NCBI RefSeq assembly: GCF_020497125.1
Contig: NC_059077.1
Location: 34,733,340-34,797,339 of the forward strand
DNA from: Mauremys mutica
Taxonomy: Eukaryota; Chordata; Testudines; Geoemydidae
DNA: 64,000 nucleotides
Direction of reading: 5' to 3'
The notes below the pieces were generated by a model that had not been told where the DNA came from, did no database searches, and saw only the letters and a program-made list of their open reading frames with translations. Shown in pieces: positions 44,629 to 55,053 of this stretch. The position numbers and the translations under genes are program-made. The first letter of the stretch is position 1. Each line of letters opens with the position of its first letter.

Positions 44629-45448
44629 TTGTCATTTATAGCACCATTATACAGCAGGTTCCTATTTTTCATTGAGCTTCCATCGTGGCTCTAACTTTCT
44701 TATTGTGTTCCTGTGTAATGTTAGCAAGTCTGCACCAATCTGAGCACCTTTAGTCTTCAAGCACATTCTTCTAAGACCACATTTCACAAGCAGATTCCAC
44801 TTTCCAGGTAGTCTTCTTCAGGCTTAGAGACTCCTTGCAATTTCTTGAACAGAATGAATGAAAAGCTGCCCCAGGTAAATTCCTTCAGTTTTATTCTATT
44901 TACTTAAACACAAATAAAATAAAACCAAGCCCACATGTTTTAGAAACTTGCTCTTAATGTTTCATGCTGAAGCACTGACCATCAGACATAAAATGATTTG
45001 CAGCTGTTGTACATGTATTTGATTAATGAAGAAGCTAGTACAAGTCCCACAGTCCACTGACAAAATTAAAAAAAAGCCTTACTGGCATCAAGTGCAATAA
45101 GCATGCTTTTATATGTTTAATCAGGAGCTAGATTTTACAATAGTGTGGCAAAGACTCATTTTTTACAGTGGAAATGAAAACGAGGCATTCTTTCTTCAAT
45201 GCCTAAGTCCAGGGCATGGTTTCTGCATGACACAAAAACCTCGGAAGAAACACCCCATTTACAGCTAGTTCTGCTAACATTTTTTCCCCCTGAATTTCTA
45301 TTATTGTTATTAGAGACCTTTGCATGAAAATAGCATTATTGTTTTTCTGAGTGCCTGCTGTTTATTATTCTACATTTGAAAGCATAATGTGCTGTTCCGC
45401 ACTATAATGTGAGAGGAAGGTTGGGTTTTGTGTTAAAATTATAGGAGT
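44629..45448. other. Unique AT-rich DNA
   Basis: Nothing recognised; 45290-45420 is AT-rich and CpG-poor, containing AGCATTATTGTTTTTCTGAG-type text, and may be conserved noncoding. Confidence 0.35.
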
Positions 45449-45668
45449 AAGAGGCAGGAGACTGGGTTCTATTTTTGGCTCTGTTACAGACTACCTGTCT
45501 CACCTTTGGCAAATGGTACAACACTACTGTGCTTCGGCTTCCCCATATATAAAACTGGGAGAACAATACTCATTAAGTGTGTTAACGAAGGGTGAGGCTT
45601 CATTATGTGTTGAAAAGCCCTTTGAGATCTTCAGATGAAAAGTACTGACTATTACCACTGGTTTCTTT
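45449..45668 (+). mobile_element. MIR SINE, plus strand
   Basis: GGAGTAAGAGGCAGGAGACT, CTGGGTTCTATTTTTGGCTC, CTCACCTTTGGCAAATGG, CTTCGGCTTCCCCATATATA and then GAAAAGCCCTTTGAGATCTT in MIR order. The diagnostic core is mutated but the arrangement is intact. Confidence 0.7.
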
Positions 45669-48600
45669 GTTGTAATAGGTATTCTGGATACTCATACATT
45701 TAGTCCAATGAAGTGAAAAGTATACAAGAAACCAATTATCCAAGAAGCTGAATGAGCTTCATTAAATGAGACCAGTGGAGTGTCTATTTCACAAATCATT
45801 TGTTGCCAGTCACTCTTCATTTCACAAATCATTGGTCGCCAGTCACTCTTACTGCATCTCTTCATTGCAATCTACTTATTTGCACTACACCATGTATCTG
45901 GTTTAGCATCTTATCACTCCACAACATTCCCCTTAAGATGTATTACTTTAAATTAAGCCTAATCTGGCCATTCCGCATGCTTCAGTATTTTATACTATAT
46001 TAATGGTTTCCAGTACAGAATAGGATGATGTGATTTCATGGCCTGCCATTCTCTTCCTTCCTCAGCAGACATAATAAAAAGGACTCTAACATAAACAGGG
46101 CAGCCATGTCTTATACAATACCCATATCTACTTCAAATGAATGGGAGTTACCCCATGTAAATTCTCTGCACATTGATGAGAGGGAGATTAATGATGGCAT
46201 AATGTCTAAAACAAAATTATATAGACACAATTACACACGGCATCTAATTCTAATGCACCAAGCAAATATCTCCAACACCTGAATTGAGATCTTTAGTTCT
46301 TGCTGGTTCATTGTAGCTAATTCACAATTCACTCAGTGGAAGAAGGAACAACTGATCCTTTGTGTTCAATGTTATTGTACTTTTTATCTGATTGGCAAAG
46401 TGCTCGTAGTCTGGCCTGGGATATAAATATATTGAGACAGCTTCAAGACTTCTGGTTTTTTTAGTGAAAATGCCCTTGGATTTATCAGTGCTGCTATAGC
46501 AGCTGATAAAGGGTAGATGGCGTTATTCCTTTGGAAGAAATGTTCCGCACATGTGCAGAAGCTGGAATGAGTGAATGGTGCTACGATATACAGTTGTTTA
46601 CATAGTCATGCTTTGTCCATGTGCAGTGATTCAACACTTTCCCCCTCCTCCTGAAATAACATCTCTAGGGTTTGTGCTGCAGAGCTGGTGCTCCTAGAGG
46701 TAAAAGTGAAATGCTGGATGGTGAATTCCACTTGCTACAAAGAGATCAGTTATTCTTTGTGAAGCACCTGTGAACAGTTAGGTAAGGTGGGCATTTCCGC
46801 ATATAAAAAACTTACAGTTCTGTAAAGAAAACTTTGCCGAATCCAATTAACAAACCAAATCTATGGCCCAAAAATTGGATCTCAGAAATGGTAAAGTATT
46901 TTATCAAGTTTAGCCCATCCTGCACATATCAGTGAATGGACCGCAACCACTGTATGCCAGTTGAATGCAAGGAGTTAAGCAAGCACCATGTTTACAAAGA
47001 AATAGATTAATTACACTATGCCTAACCTGTCACCTTTCCAAAATACTGATGAGCTTTTTATTTTGTTGTAATTACTGTGAAGAAAGAAAGAAAGAAATGC
47101 ACATTAGTCAAATTGCCAATGTAAGCATTTTCCATTTTTTTTCTTTTTAAAAAACAAAAACCCTACTCCTTTCTCCCCGCCCCCTGACACTCCCCTCCCA
47201 ACAATTTAAGACTTGGGTCCTGATTTCAATCAGGCCAGCATAAACTGCACTTACACCTTTGTAGTCCTCTATATTAACACAGCCAGTTAGCCACTTATGC
47301 TGCCATGTGTGTTCAAATATTCATTTTGCAAGCATAGTCCAGGTGTGCACACAACAGATGTACTCATTTGTAAATGCAGAACTCTGAAAGCTAATTTTAA
47401 ATTGTATCTTTTTCTAAAAAAAACATAACAAACCTTTGAATTTGATAGTTTTGAGAATTTAGCTCTTCTGGTTAAGTATGATATTTTTGTAACATACCTA
47501 AGGACATACTGAAACTATTTATTTAAAAAACAAAACTTTTCTAGTGAAAATTTTTCAAATAAAGCAAAAGGCATATAGAAAAGAGTATTAGGCAGAGGTT
47601 AGGGAGATGGAGGAAAACACAAAGAGGAGAGGAAAAAACCTCAGAACACCTTGAATAGCCTTCCATGTACATGAATCAGAAAAGTAAATTTACAAAAACT
47701 GTTTGCTGGGGGTTAAAAACATTGAGGTCATGGAGCTTGAGATTCCTAAATCTTTTTACATCTTTCAGTGTTAGATGTAGTAACCTCCAGTTTTCATATA
47801 CGTGTGGCGATGGGAATGGGGGAGTAAACTTTATTTTAATGAAATATTTACCTAATTTTACTTCATTGTGGAGGGGATTTTCTAATTGAAATTGGACCTC
47901 AAATTCCCACATGCCATCAATAGCTAATTGCCATTTATGCCTTTGAAAGTCTCACTCCCCTTTATCTGTTTAATCCAAGATCAATTTGGTATTTTCAGGC
48001 CCTGTGTTTACTTGGATTGAGGCAAGAGTTGCTGGCACAGCACTGGTAATATCTATCACTGCACTCATCAGAGCAGTATCAAGGGGCAGAGAGGATTCTG
48101 CCAATGGAAACAGAAATCTAAGAATGGGGTAAGCCTATAATAGGCTAGATAGCTGGAAATATGTGCTGCACATATTAGCTGAGCTGGAGCCACAAAATCC
48201 CCAGGTACTGTGTATCCCTTCTTTCTGCTCAAGCCCTGGTCCTATGCCTAAATTGGAGGAGCAGCTGTTATAAAGTTTATTGCAGCTAGACTGGTTTGAT
48301 GCTAGTTTTAGGGAAACCTCAGCAACTTGTTTAAGGCAGCTTTACCTTTAAGTATCCCTTGTGCAGCTGGAGTGGTGCAAATGGGATGTAGGCAGGGCCA
48401 AGCCAAGGATCTAGCCTACAATCTCTGACAAAGCGTTAGAGGAACCCGCTTACAATGTCATTTTCCATAAGACCAATGAGATGACACAATGCTTGCGCGT
48501 TATCTAAAATACATCCTTCTTTTATGTCCGCTCAAGAGAGTTTCTCAGGCACTCATATCTCTGTCCACCCTTTTACCAACAATACCTTGATGTGTTGTTC

Positions 48601-49070
48601 ATGCACAGCCTGCTCATAACTGATGCTGTTTTCTGCCTGTCACAAGTCATTCCCTGGTTTGGAGTGTGCATAAGAAGACTCAGCGTTTCCTTTGATATAT
48701 CAGAAGCTTTGTTTTTGTCTATATTCCCATTTTGGTTTGTTTTAACAGAAATTCCAGGCCCTATAACTTGGTTTGTTTAGCAGAGGTGATGTTATCAGCT
48801 TTTCTTTACTGGTTGTAAGCTTGTTTGCTTGTATTTCAATGACAGAAGATTTTGGCCTCCATCCCATATCCTTATTCTGATAATGACTTATCAGAGGTTG
48901 TCCCTGGAATTTCTCCTTCCGATACATTCTTTGCTCTATGAAAGACCAGTTTAAACTGTAGTGTTACCACTTTCTGTGTTACTCATTCATTATTATTTAT
49001 GTACTGTATTCACTTTCAGTAATATCTTAGATGGTTATAACCTCTCTTATAACACTCAGCCCTTAGGATA
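45669..49070. other. Long unique AT-rich stretch, nothing recognised
   Basis: No exon or repeat boundary over 3.4 kb apart from possible old SINE-like text near 47215-47270. Open frames of 60-80 codons show no motif. Confidence 0.4.
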
Positions 49071-49555
49071 ATATTCATAGATTCTAAGGCCAGAAGGGAC
49101 CATTGTGGTCATCTTGTCTCACCTCCTGTAGAACACAGGCCATAGAACTTCCCCAAAATAATTCCCATTTAAACAAGAGCACATATTGTTAGGAAAAAAA
49201 TCCTATATTGATTTAAAAATTGCCAGTGATGGAGAGTGCACCACGGCTCTTGGTAAGTTTTTCCAATGGTTAATTGCCATCACTGTTAAAAATGTACACC
49301 ATATTTCCAATCTGAATTTGTCTCTCTTTTTTCCGAGATTAAAGCTCCCTTTATCAAACATTTTTTCCCCATGTAGGTACTTTTATACTGTAATTAAATC
49401 ACCCCTTAACCTTCTCTTTGTTAAGCTAAATAGATTGAGCTCCCTGAGTCTCCTACTATAAGGCATGTTTTACAATCCTCTAATCATTCTCATGGCTCTT
49501 CCCTGAATGCTCTCCAGTTTATCAGCATCCTTTCTGAACAGTCAAATGTTCCTGT
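49071..49555 (-). mobile_element. CR1-type LINE 3' end, minus strand
   Basis: The plus strand reads TAAGGCCAGAAGGGACCATT, GTGATGGAGAGTGCACCACG, TGGTTAATTGCCATCACTGT, CACCCCTTAACCTTCTCTTT, TAAGCTAAATAGATTGAGCT and ATTCTCATGGCTCTTCCCTG, in the order of reverse-complemented CR1 3' untranslated and 3' coding text. Heavily diverged; no coding frame survives. Confidence 0.75.
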
Positions 49556-50797
49556 TTTGTGTCTCCTACAGTAGATAGTTCCATTGCTTTTGAGGATCAG
49601 AGCTGTCGAGGGCACTCTAGGTGAGCAACAGGGACAGGGACATACCTATATCAAAGAAGTCAAATTAATTTTAAAATGTATCAGGAACCTTCCTTTAAAT
49701 TTTTAAATGTTAGGGTCAAATTTCCAGAAAGAGATACTAAGGGACCATGCACAACTGCATATACAGCCTCCATAACTGAGGGTACAGTACACCTTTTTGT
49801 GTGCTGATCTCAGACCTCTCTATCTGAAAATATGGCCGTAGAAATTTTGGCTCAAGTGAGAAACTCTTTATATGCATTGGTTCACTCTTTTGTCCAAGTT
49901 TTCCTTTCCCATACATTGTAATTAAAGATCTGAGATACAAATGATGATAGAGACATAGGAATTGCTATACTTGATCCAACCAGTGGTCCATCTAATCAAA
50001 TATTCTGTCATTCATTGAGACCAATACCAACGGCTTCAGAGGAAACTATCACACCCTATAGAAACACTGTAGTTGTAAAAGAGAAATTGATGTTATGCGT
50101 TTCCACTTCCAACTAAGCCATTTAAAGTTCTAAGATGGAGAGTGGGGACTGATTGACAGTATATTGATCCAGATTTGGGGCATATTATATCCAATCCTGA
50201 ACCAATGCCAAAAATGCACTGCCAAATCAAAACACCAGTGACAATGTTAAGGTCCAATATCTTGCGAACCAACTGTTTTAGAAACAGATGCTATATACAG
50301 CATGATAGGTGCAAAACCATGGCAGGTCATTAGATAACAGACCCTTACAATGATTCTGATTAACATCTTTCTCTTTTTATTCCTCCCTTACTTCAATTCT
50401 GATTTGATTCTAACAGCTGCTTTCTCAAAAATGTCTGGAAATAAAACCAACACTGTAGAACAATTGGAACACCTTTCAAAACCCTACCTTTTCAGCATTA
50501 ACCTCTGACTCCAGCAACTGGTAAGACATCAGCTGTTAAATCATGTCACAACTGAAATGTGGAAAAACATGAAATGATAATAAGCATAATATTTTGACTT
50601 TATGGTTTGATATCTTGCCAGCTGCCAGGACTTAGCCAGCTTGTGAAGGAAGAGTATAAATGCTTTCGGGACCAGCACACTTTTCCAAGCTTTTGTCCTA
50701 GACCAGTGATTAGGAGAAAAAATTAAAAACCCACCTTGACCCCTAGCTATGTGTAAGACAGTGAACTGTGAATGAGGGCTATTGCCAATCTATTTAT
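49556..50797. other. Unique DNA, nothing recognised
   Basis: No exon, RNA gene or repeat end identified. Confidence 0.4.
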
Positions 50798-50802
50798 GCA
50801 TT

Positions 50803-51026
50803 ACTGTGGTGCCTTATGGAAGTTGTTGTTTGGATGCCTTATGCTCCCGTTCTCTTCTATAGGCTGGCATTCCTAATCAGACTACTTCTCCCATGATGTA
50901 TCATGTTATCCTCTCTTGGCAGTCACATGGCCCCAGTGCATCATGGGAAATGAGGAGTCCAGCCCATAGAGGAGAACACGGCAGCATGAGACACCTGAAC
51001 TTCAACTACCCATGAGGCACCGCAAA
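50803..51026. mobile_element. Palindromic MITE
   Basis: Left arm ACTGTGGTGCCTTATGGAAG, TTGTTGTTTGGATGCCTTAT, GCTCCCGTTCTCTTCTATAG, GCTGG is the imperfect reverse complement of the right arm (CCAGCCCATAGAGGAGAACA, CGGCAGCATGAGACACC.., CATGAGGCACCGCAAA), about 65 bp each. An ATGATGCATCAT-like symmetry lies inside. A shared 5-bp GCATT sits at 50798-50802 and 51027-51031. No transposase. Confidence 0.78.
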
Positions 51027-51039
51027 GCATTTCAGAATC

Positions 51040-51460
51040 AAACTATTTTCATTACTGGTGAACACTGATTTTTGTTCCTCCAGTTCTCAGGCCTTCAGGA
51101 TTTTTTTTTTTTTTAAAGGAATTTTTCCCTGGAAAGTAGAAACTTTTCAGGAAAACATTTGTTTAGCTGAAAACCCAGTTTTCTGTCAAAACAATTTCAA
51201 AGGCAATTTTTTGACCAGCCTTTATTTTAGCCACTGCAGAGCGGCACCTCCCCAGCTGAAGTACCAGGAGGTTTTGGTTTTGTGCCTCATGGCAGACACC
51301 TACTGAAGTTCCACAGCATGAGGGGGATTATCTCAGTGCCAAGTCCCTCCAGGGCCAATTCAGGTGGAGGAAGGCCCAGGGCTCCCTATTCCTCTCAGCT
51401 CTCTTTGGAGTGGCTAGTACCCGAGGGGTTAATAAAAGGGAGCAGACCCTATGCTCAGGA
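51040..51460. other. Unique DNA, nothing recognised
   Basis: A T-run lies at about 51101-51114. No motif otherwise. Confidence 0.4.
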
Positions 51461-51466
51461 GTTCAC

Positions 51467-51599
51467 CTGAAGAACAGCTCTGTGTAAGCTTGGAAGTTTG
51501 TCTCTCTCACCAACAGAAGCTGGTCCAATACAAGGTATTACAGTAACCTCACTCACCTTGTCTCTAATATCCTGGGACCAACACAGCTACAGTAACACT
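51467..51599 (+). mobile_element. Second type of Penelope-like tail (tentative)
   Basis: Reads CTGAAGAACAGCTCTGTGTA, AGCTTGGAAGTTTGTCTC, CACCAACAGAAGCTGGTCCA, ATCCTGGGACCAACACAGC and TACAGTAACACT. Layout parallels the Penelope tail at 18418-18545: a box like CTGATGA (CTGAAGA), a hairpin AGCT/AGCT, a GAAA-like GGAAG, and a final ACACAGCTAC-type segment comparable to ACATGGCTAC. Assignment is by analogy. Confidence 0.45.
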
Positions 51600-52013
51600 T
51601 AATTCACAGAAACATCTTAGCTGCACTCAGAGGATGGAAGACAAGGGATGACCTCCTGGTGTGGGAAAACAAGTTGCAAAAGGCTTCGGGGAAGATGTCC
51701 ATATGATAAAATGATTGGAACTGCAGCAGATGGAGCTGCTGGTGCAAACAGAGCAGAGGACAATGCATACTAATTCTCACCATGGCTTCGTATTTTAGGT
51801 GAACCAACAAGGCAGTTCTTTTCAGCAGGCCAACACAAGTAAGGCCCAGGTCTGGTAGGGTTTGTACAGACCAGGACCTAGAGACAATGCAAATATTATT
51901 ATGAATGACATCTGTCATATTCACATAGCAGTTTTCATTCCAGGATTTCACAGTGATTTAAAAATCACTTTATTGAGCTTTGGAGAACACTAGTGTGGTA
52001 GATATGTGGTATT
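51600..52013. other. Unique DNA, nothing recognised
   Basis: A 115-codon minus-strand frame (51604-51951) shows no domain. Confidence 0.35.
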
Positions 52014-52150
52014 ATGGTATAGTCCATATTACAGAGTGATAAACCGAGGCAGAAAGAGATTAAGTGTCACAAGGGGAGCAACTGGCAAATGCGGGATTTA
52101 AAGTTAGGAGTACGGATTTCCCCATCCTCTGTTCTAATCACTAGACAGCC
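52014..52150 (-). mobile_element. MIR SINE, minus strand
   Basis: ATAAACCGAGGCAGAAAGAG, TTAAGTGTCACAAGGGGAGC, GGATTTAAAGTTAGGAGTAC and CTGTTCTAATCACTAGACAG are MIR in reverse order. Diverged. Confidence 0.65.
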
Positions 52151-52211
52151 CACCTTCCAACCCTCATCCCATACAGCTAGATCAAGAACTACTTTTGATC
52201 TATCAGTAATA

Positions 52212-52293
52212 CAGTGGGTCCCCGGTATACGTCGGGGTTGTGTTCTTGAAAAGGGCCATGGATACTGAAACGACGTATACTGGGGACCCACTG
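52212..52293. mobile_element. Miniature mariner/Tigger-like element
   Basis: CAGTGGGTCCCCGGTATACG at the left and CGTATACTGGGGACCCACTG at the right are inverted repeats with one mismatch (an 82-bp element). CAGTNGGxCC termini are typical of the pogo/Tigger group. TA precedes the left end, but the right side reads GTA, so the duplication is not exact. Confidence 0.75.
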
Positions 52294-52404
52294 GTACAAC
52301 AGTGGCGTCCCCAGGAGGGGACACTTGGATGTGCCCCGGTGGGTGGGCTATGATGGGGGAGGGGGAGCAGAGGGCTAGTAACTGTAGTAGTTATTATTTA
52401 ACAT

Positions 52405-52505
52405 TTACATTGTGTAGTGCCTACAGCCACGTTAAGCTCCATTGTGCTAGGAGCTGTACAAACACATAATAAGTGACAGTCCTTTCCCCAAAGATCTTAT
52501 AATCT
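52405..52505 (-). mobile_element. MIR-type SINE tail fragment
   Basis: ATTGTGCTAGGAGCTGTACA, AACACATAATAAGTGACAGT, CCTTTCCCCAAAGATCTTAT and AATCTT repeat the tail wording found at 2756 and 4439. Confidence 0.5.
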
Positions 52506-52508
52506 TCA

Positions 52509-52787
52509 AGTGTGTCTACATGGTGAGGTAATGCACACTACAGGTTGTGATTTCCAAAGTTCATTGATGTGTGCTGCACATTCAGTGGCCCGCATAAACC
52601 CCACTGGTGCAAAGTAAAAAGTTCCCTAGTGCACTTTAATGTTGTGCACAGTACTACTTTAAATGGCACTAAGGAACTTTTAGCATGGACCAGCAGGATC
52701 TACATGGATCAATTAAAGTGCAACATGTTAGGGCACTTTAGAAACCACATCCCCATAGTGTGCATTACCCTACCATGTAGACATACT
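52509..52787. mobile_element. Palindromic MITE
   Basis: Ends AGTGTGTCTACATGGTGAGG, TAATGCACACTA and TAGTGTGCATTACCCTACCA, TGTAGACATACT are inverted repeats of about 32 bp. Internal blocks also pair (AAAGTTCCCTAGTGCAC versus GTGC..CACTAAGGAACTTTTA). The GTCTACA motif near the ends resembles the 53343 and 35691 elements. No coding capacity. Confidence 0.82.
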
Positions 52788-52849
52788 CTAAATTGTATGG
52801 AATATATTCAGTGTACACCTGTTGCAATTAAATAGCCAGCCTCTAGTCA

Positions 52850-52985
52850 CCACCCACTTAGTGACTCAGTTTTCCCATCTGTAAACTGGAATAAATGATA
52901 CTGACCTCCTTTGTACAGCATTGTGACCTACTGATAAAAATGCTGTATAAGAGCTAAGTATTATTATTATTATTATCATCAAAGA
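52850..52985 (+). mobile_element. MIR SINE 3' part, plus strand
   Basis: GACTCAGTTTTCCCATCTGT, AAACTGGAATAAATGATACT, GTACAGCATTGTGACC, AATGCTGTATAAGAGC and a (TTA)n end at 52961-52978 form the typical 3' half of MIR. Confidence 0.82.
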
Positions 52986-53342
52986 TTATCACACTGTGGT
53001 ATCTGAGATTTTGCCATATAATAACTGTTGATAAACATTTTTAATGGCAGCATTTTAAAAAAATGTGCATTAGTTTAGTCGGGTAAGCACTGCAAATCCA
53101 GAATTATTTTGATGTACACATTGCTACAGGAGCCAAATTCTCTGCCAACATAACTTCATTCAGCAGAGAATTTAGCCCAAAGTACAGAAAATCTGCTAAA
53201 TCATGATGTCCTGTTGGATAGTCTTTTATCCCAATTAAACTTCTGACTTAACAGAAGATGCAATTATTTTATAGCGCTGCTGGGGAGCTGCAGAGATCCT
53301 GTCACATCACGGTAGATTGTAGAGGAAGCACTATCTGCTCTT

Positions 53343-53635
53343 GGGCCTGGTCTACACTGGGGGGTGTGTGTGTGTGTGTGTGTCGAACTAAGGTACGCAA
53401 GTTCGCGTGAACTCGAACTACCTTAGTTCGAAGTACTCACCCATCCAGACGCCGTGGGATCGAAGTCCACGGCTCCCCCGTCGACTCCGCCACCGCCGTT
53501 CGCAGTGGTGGAGTTTCGGAGTCGACGGGAGCGCGTTCGGAGTTCGATATATCACGTCTAGATTAGATGCGATATATCGAACTCCGAGAAGTCGAACGCT
53601 AGCCGCCGACCCGGACGGTAAGTATAGATGTACCC
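53343..53635. mobile_element. CpG-rich inverted-repeat MITE
   Basis: The left end GGGCCTGGTCTACACT and right end AGTATAGATGTACCC are inverted repeats. The interior is a set of CpG-rich hairpins: GAACTAAGGTACG..AGTTCG / CGAACTACCTTAGTTCG, TCGACTCCGCCACCG..GTGG / GGAGTTTCGGAGTCGACGGG, and GTTCGATATATCAC..GCGATATATCGAAC. A TTG (or CTTG) occurs on both sides, compatible with a 3-bp duplication. A (GT)n tract lies at 53364-53382. Harbinger or another superfamily is possible. Confidence 0.85.
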
Positions 53636-53639
53636 TTGG

Positions 53640-54915
53640 ATAAGGACTCAACCTGCTGCCTAAGGGCCAGCTGTAAGAGACCCAGAACAGCAGTATACGA
53701 GTATGCGACATGGAAGGAGCAAACTGACAGTCACATGAAGCAATAGCAAAGCATTCCATCACTTACATATGCTTTCCTCAGGTATCCAAGGTAAAGAAGA
53801 ACTGACAAGTGTTGTCCTACAAGCATACAGAACCAGGAAGAGACTGAGACATGAAGATCTAAGTACCACTAAATCACCTGAAGGCATCATCACAATTAAG
53901 CATAATTACTGTCCCCAGTAGGCAGCAGTTATTACCATTAAGTATCACTGGGCTTAAAATAGAGATGGCAAAACTGGGGATGGCTTTGTTTTTGCAAACC
54001 TCTTTTGGTCAGGTTTTGTTTTGGATCTGAATCCAGATCCCATTTTATCTAGATCCCAAGACTATGGACAATGATTTGGTTGAGATAAATATTCCATTTT
54101 GGGTTTCATGGGAAACCCATGAAATAAGTTTACACCAATTAAGGCTCGGTATTTAAGCATTAATCAGTGAGATTACTCACATGCTTAAAGTTAGGCACGT
54201 GATTCAGTACCTTGGTATATGTGGACTTTTATGGTTTATGCTGTAATCAAATAGTTACTAAAACTGCCTTGTTGCACTTTATTTATGGTTACATAGAAAT
54301 ATACCACATGTTCAGTAAAACTGGGGAAATCACCTGGCCTGGATTACTTTAATGGACTCAGTTGTCTAGTCACCCTGCCAAAACAACATAGCCAAAGGAA
54401 TGTTAATGTCTCTGACCTAACTATTTTCATGGTTGCAACACGTTACCACTGAAATAATTCCAATGATATTTTCAAAGGAGTGGGGTGGTGCTATTTCAAA
54501 ATCTCCCTGACCATATTCCTACCTTCAGTCATACCTCTGGGAAAACTGCAGTGCTAACTTCTGGAACCCCACCCCAGAGTACTTACACCTAGATATAATA
54601 ATAATAATTAAAGTATAAAAATGGCTTTTCAACACTGACACATGATGCATTACAAGCTATGCAAGTTTCTTTTATTTCTTAATAATGGAAGTCTCCTAGC
54701 CTGTGTAATAGGTTAAAAGGAGCCTGGGACCAGGTGATAGCAAACACTGGAAATGCTGGTTGCTCGCCTTCGGTACTAATGTGTACTCAGATCAGGTGGC
54801 ATTCGTGCAACATAAAAGCAAAATACTAAGTCATCTTGGGAATGTTGAAAGATTTACGAGGGGGTGTAATTTGCTATGCTAATTCTCTAGGATCTCATCT
54901 GCTGCAAAGGTATCA
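53640..54915. other. Unique DNA with one old repeat
   Basis: Around 54145-54215, GGCTCGGTATTTAAGCATTA and CATGCTTAAAGTTAGGCACG are the palindromic repeat wording noted at 4556. Otherwise nothing is recognised. Confidence 0.4.
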
Positions 54916-54922
54916 TCTATTT

Positions 54923-55053
54923 CAGTGGTTTTCAACCCTTTTTTGTTTGTGGACCCCTAACAAATTTCAAATGGAGGTGCAGACCCCTTTGGAAATCTTA
55001 GACATAATCTGTGGCCCTCCAGGGGTCCCCAGACCAGAGATCGAAAACCACTG
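54923..55053. mobile_element. Short hAT-type MITE
   Basis: Ends CAGTGGTTTTCAACC and GATCGAAAACCACTG are inverted repeats (two mismatches in 15). The interior TGTGGACCCCTAACAAATTT, GTGCAGACCCCTTTGGAAAT, GGCCCTCCAGGGGTCCCCAG matches the 'wrong-strand CCCC' style of hAT elements. The target duplication is not exact. Confidence 0.8.
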
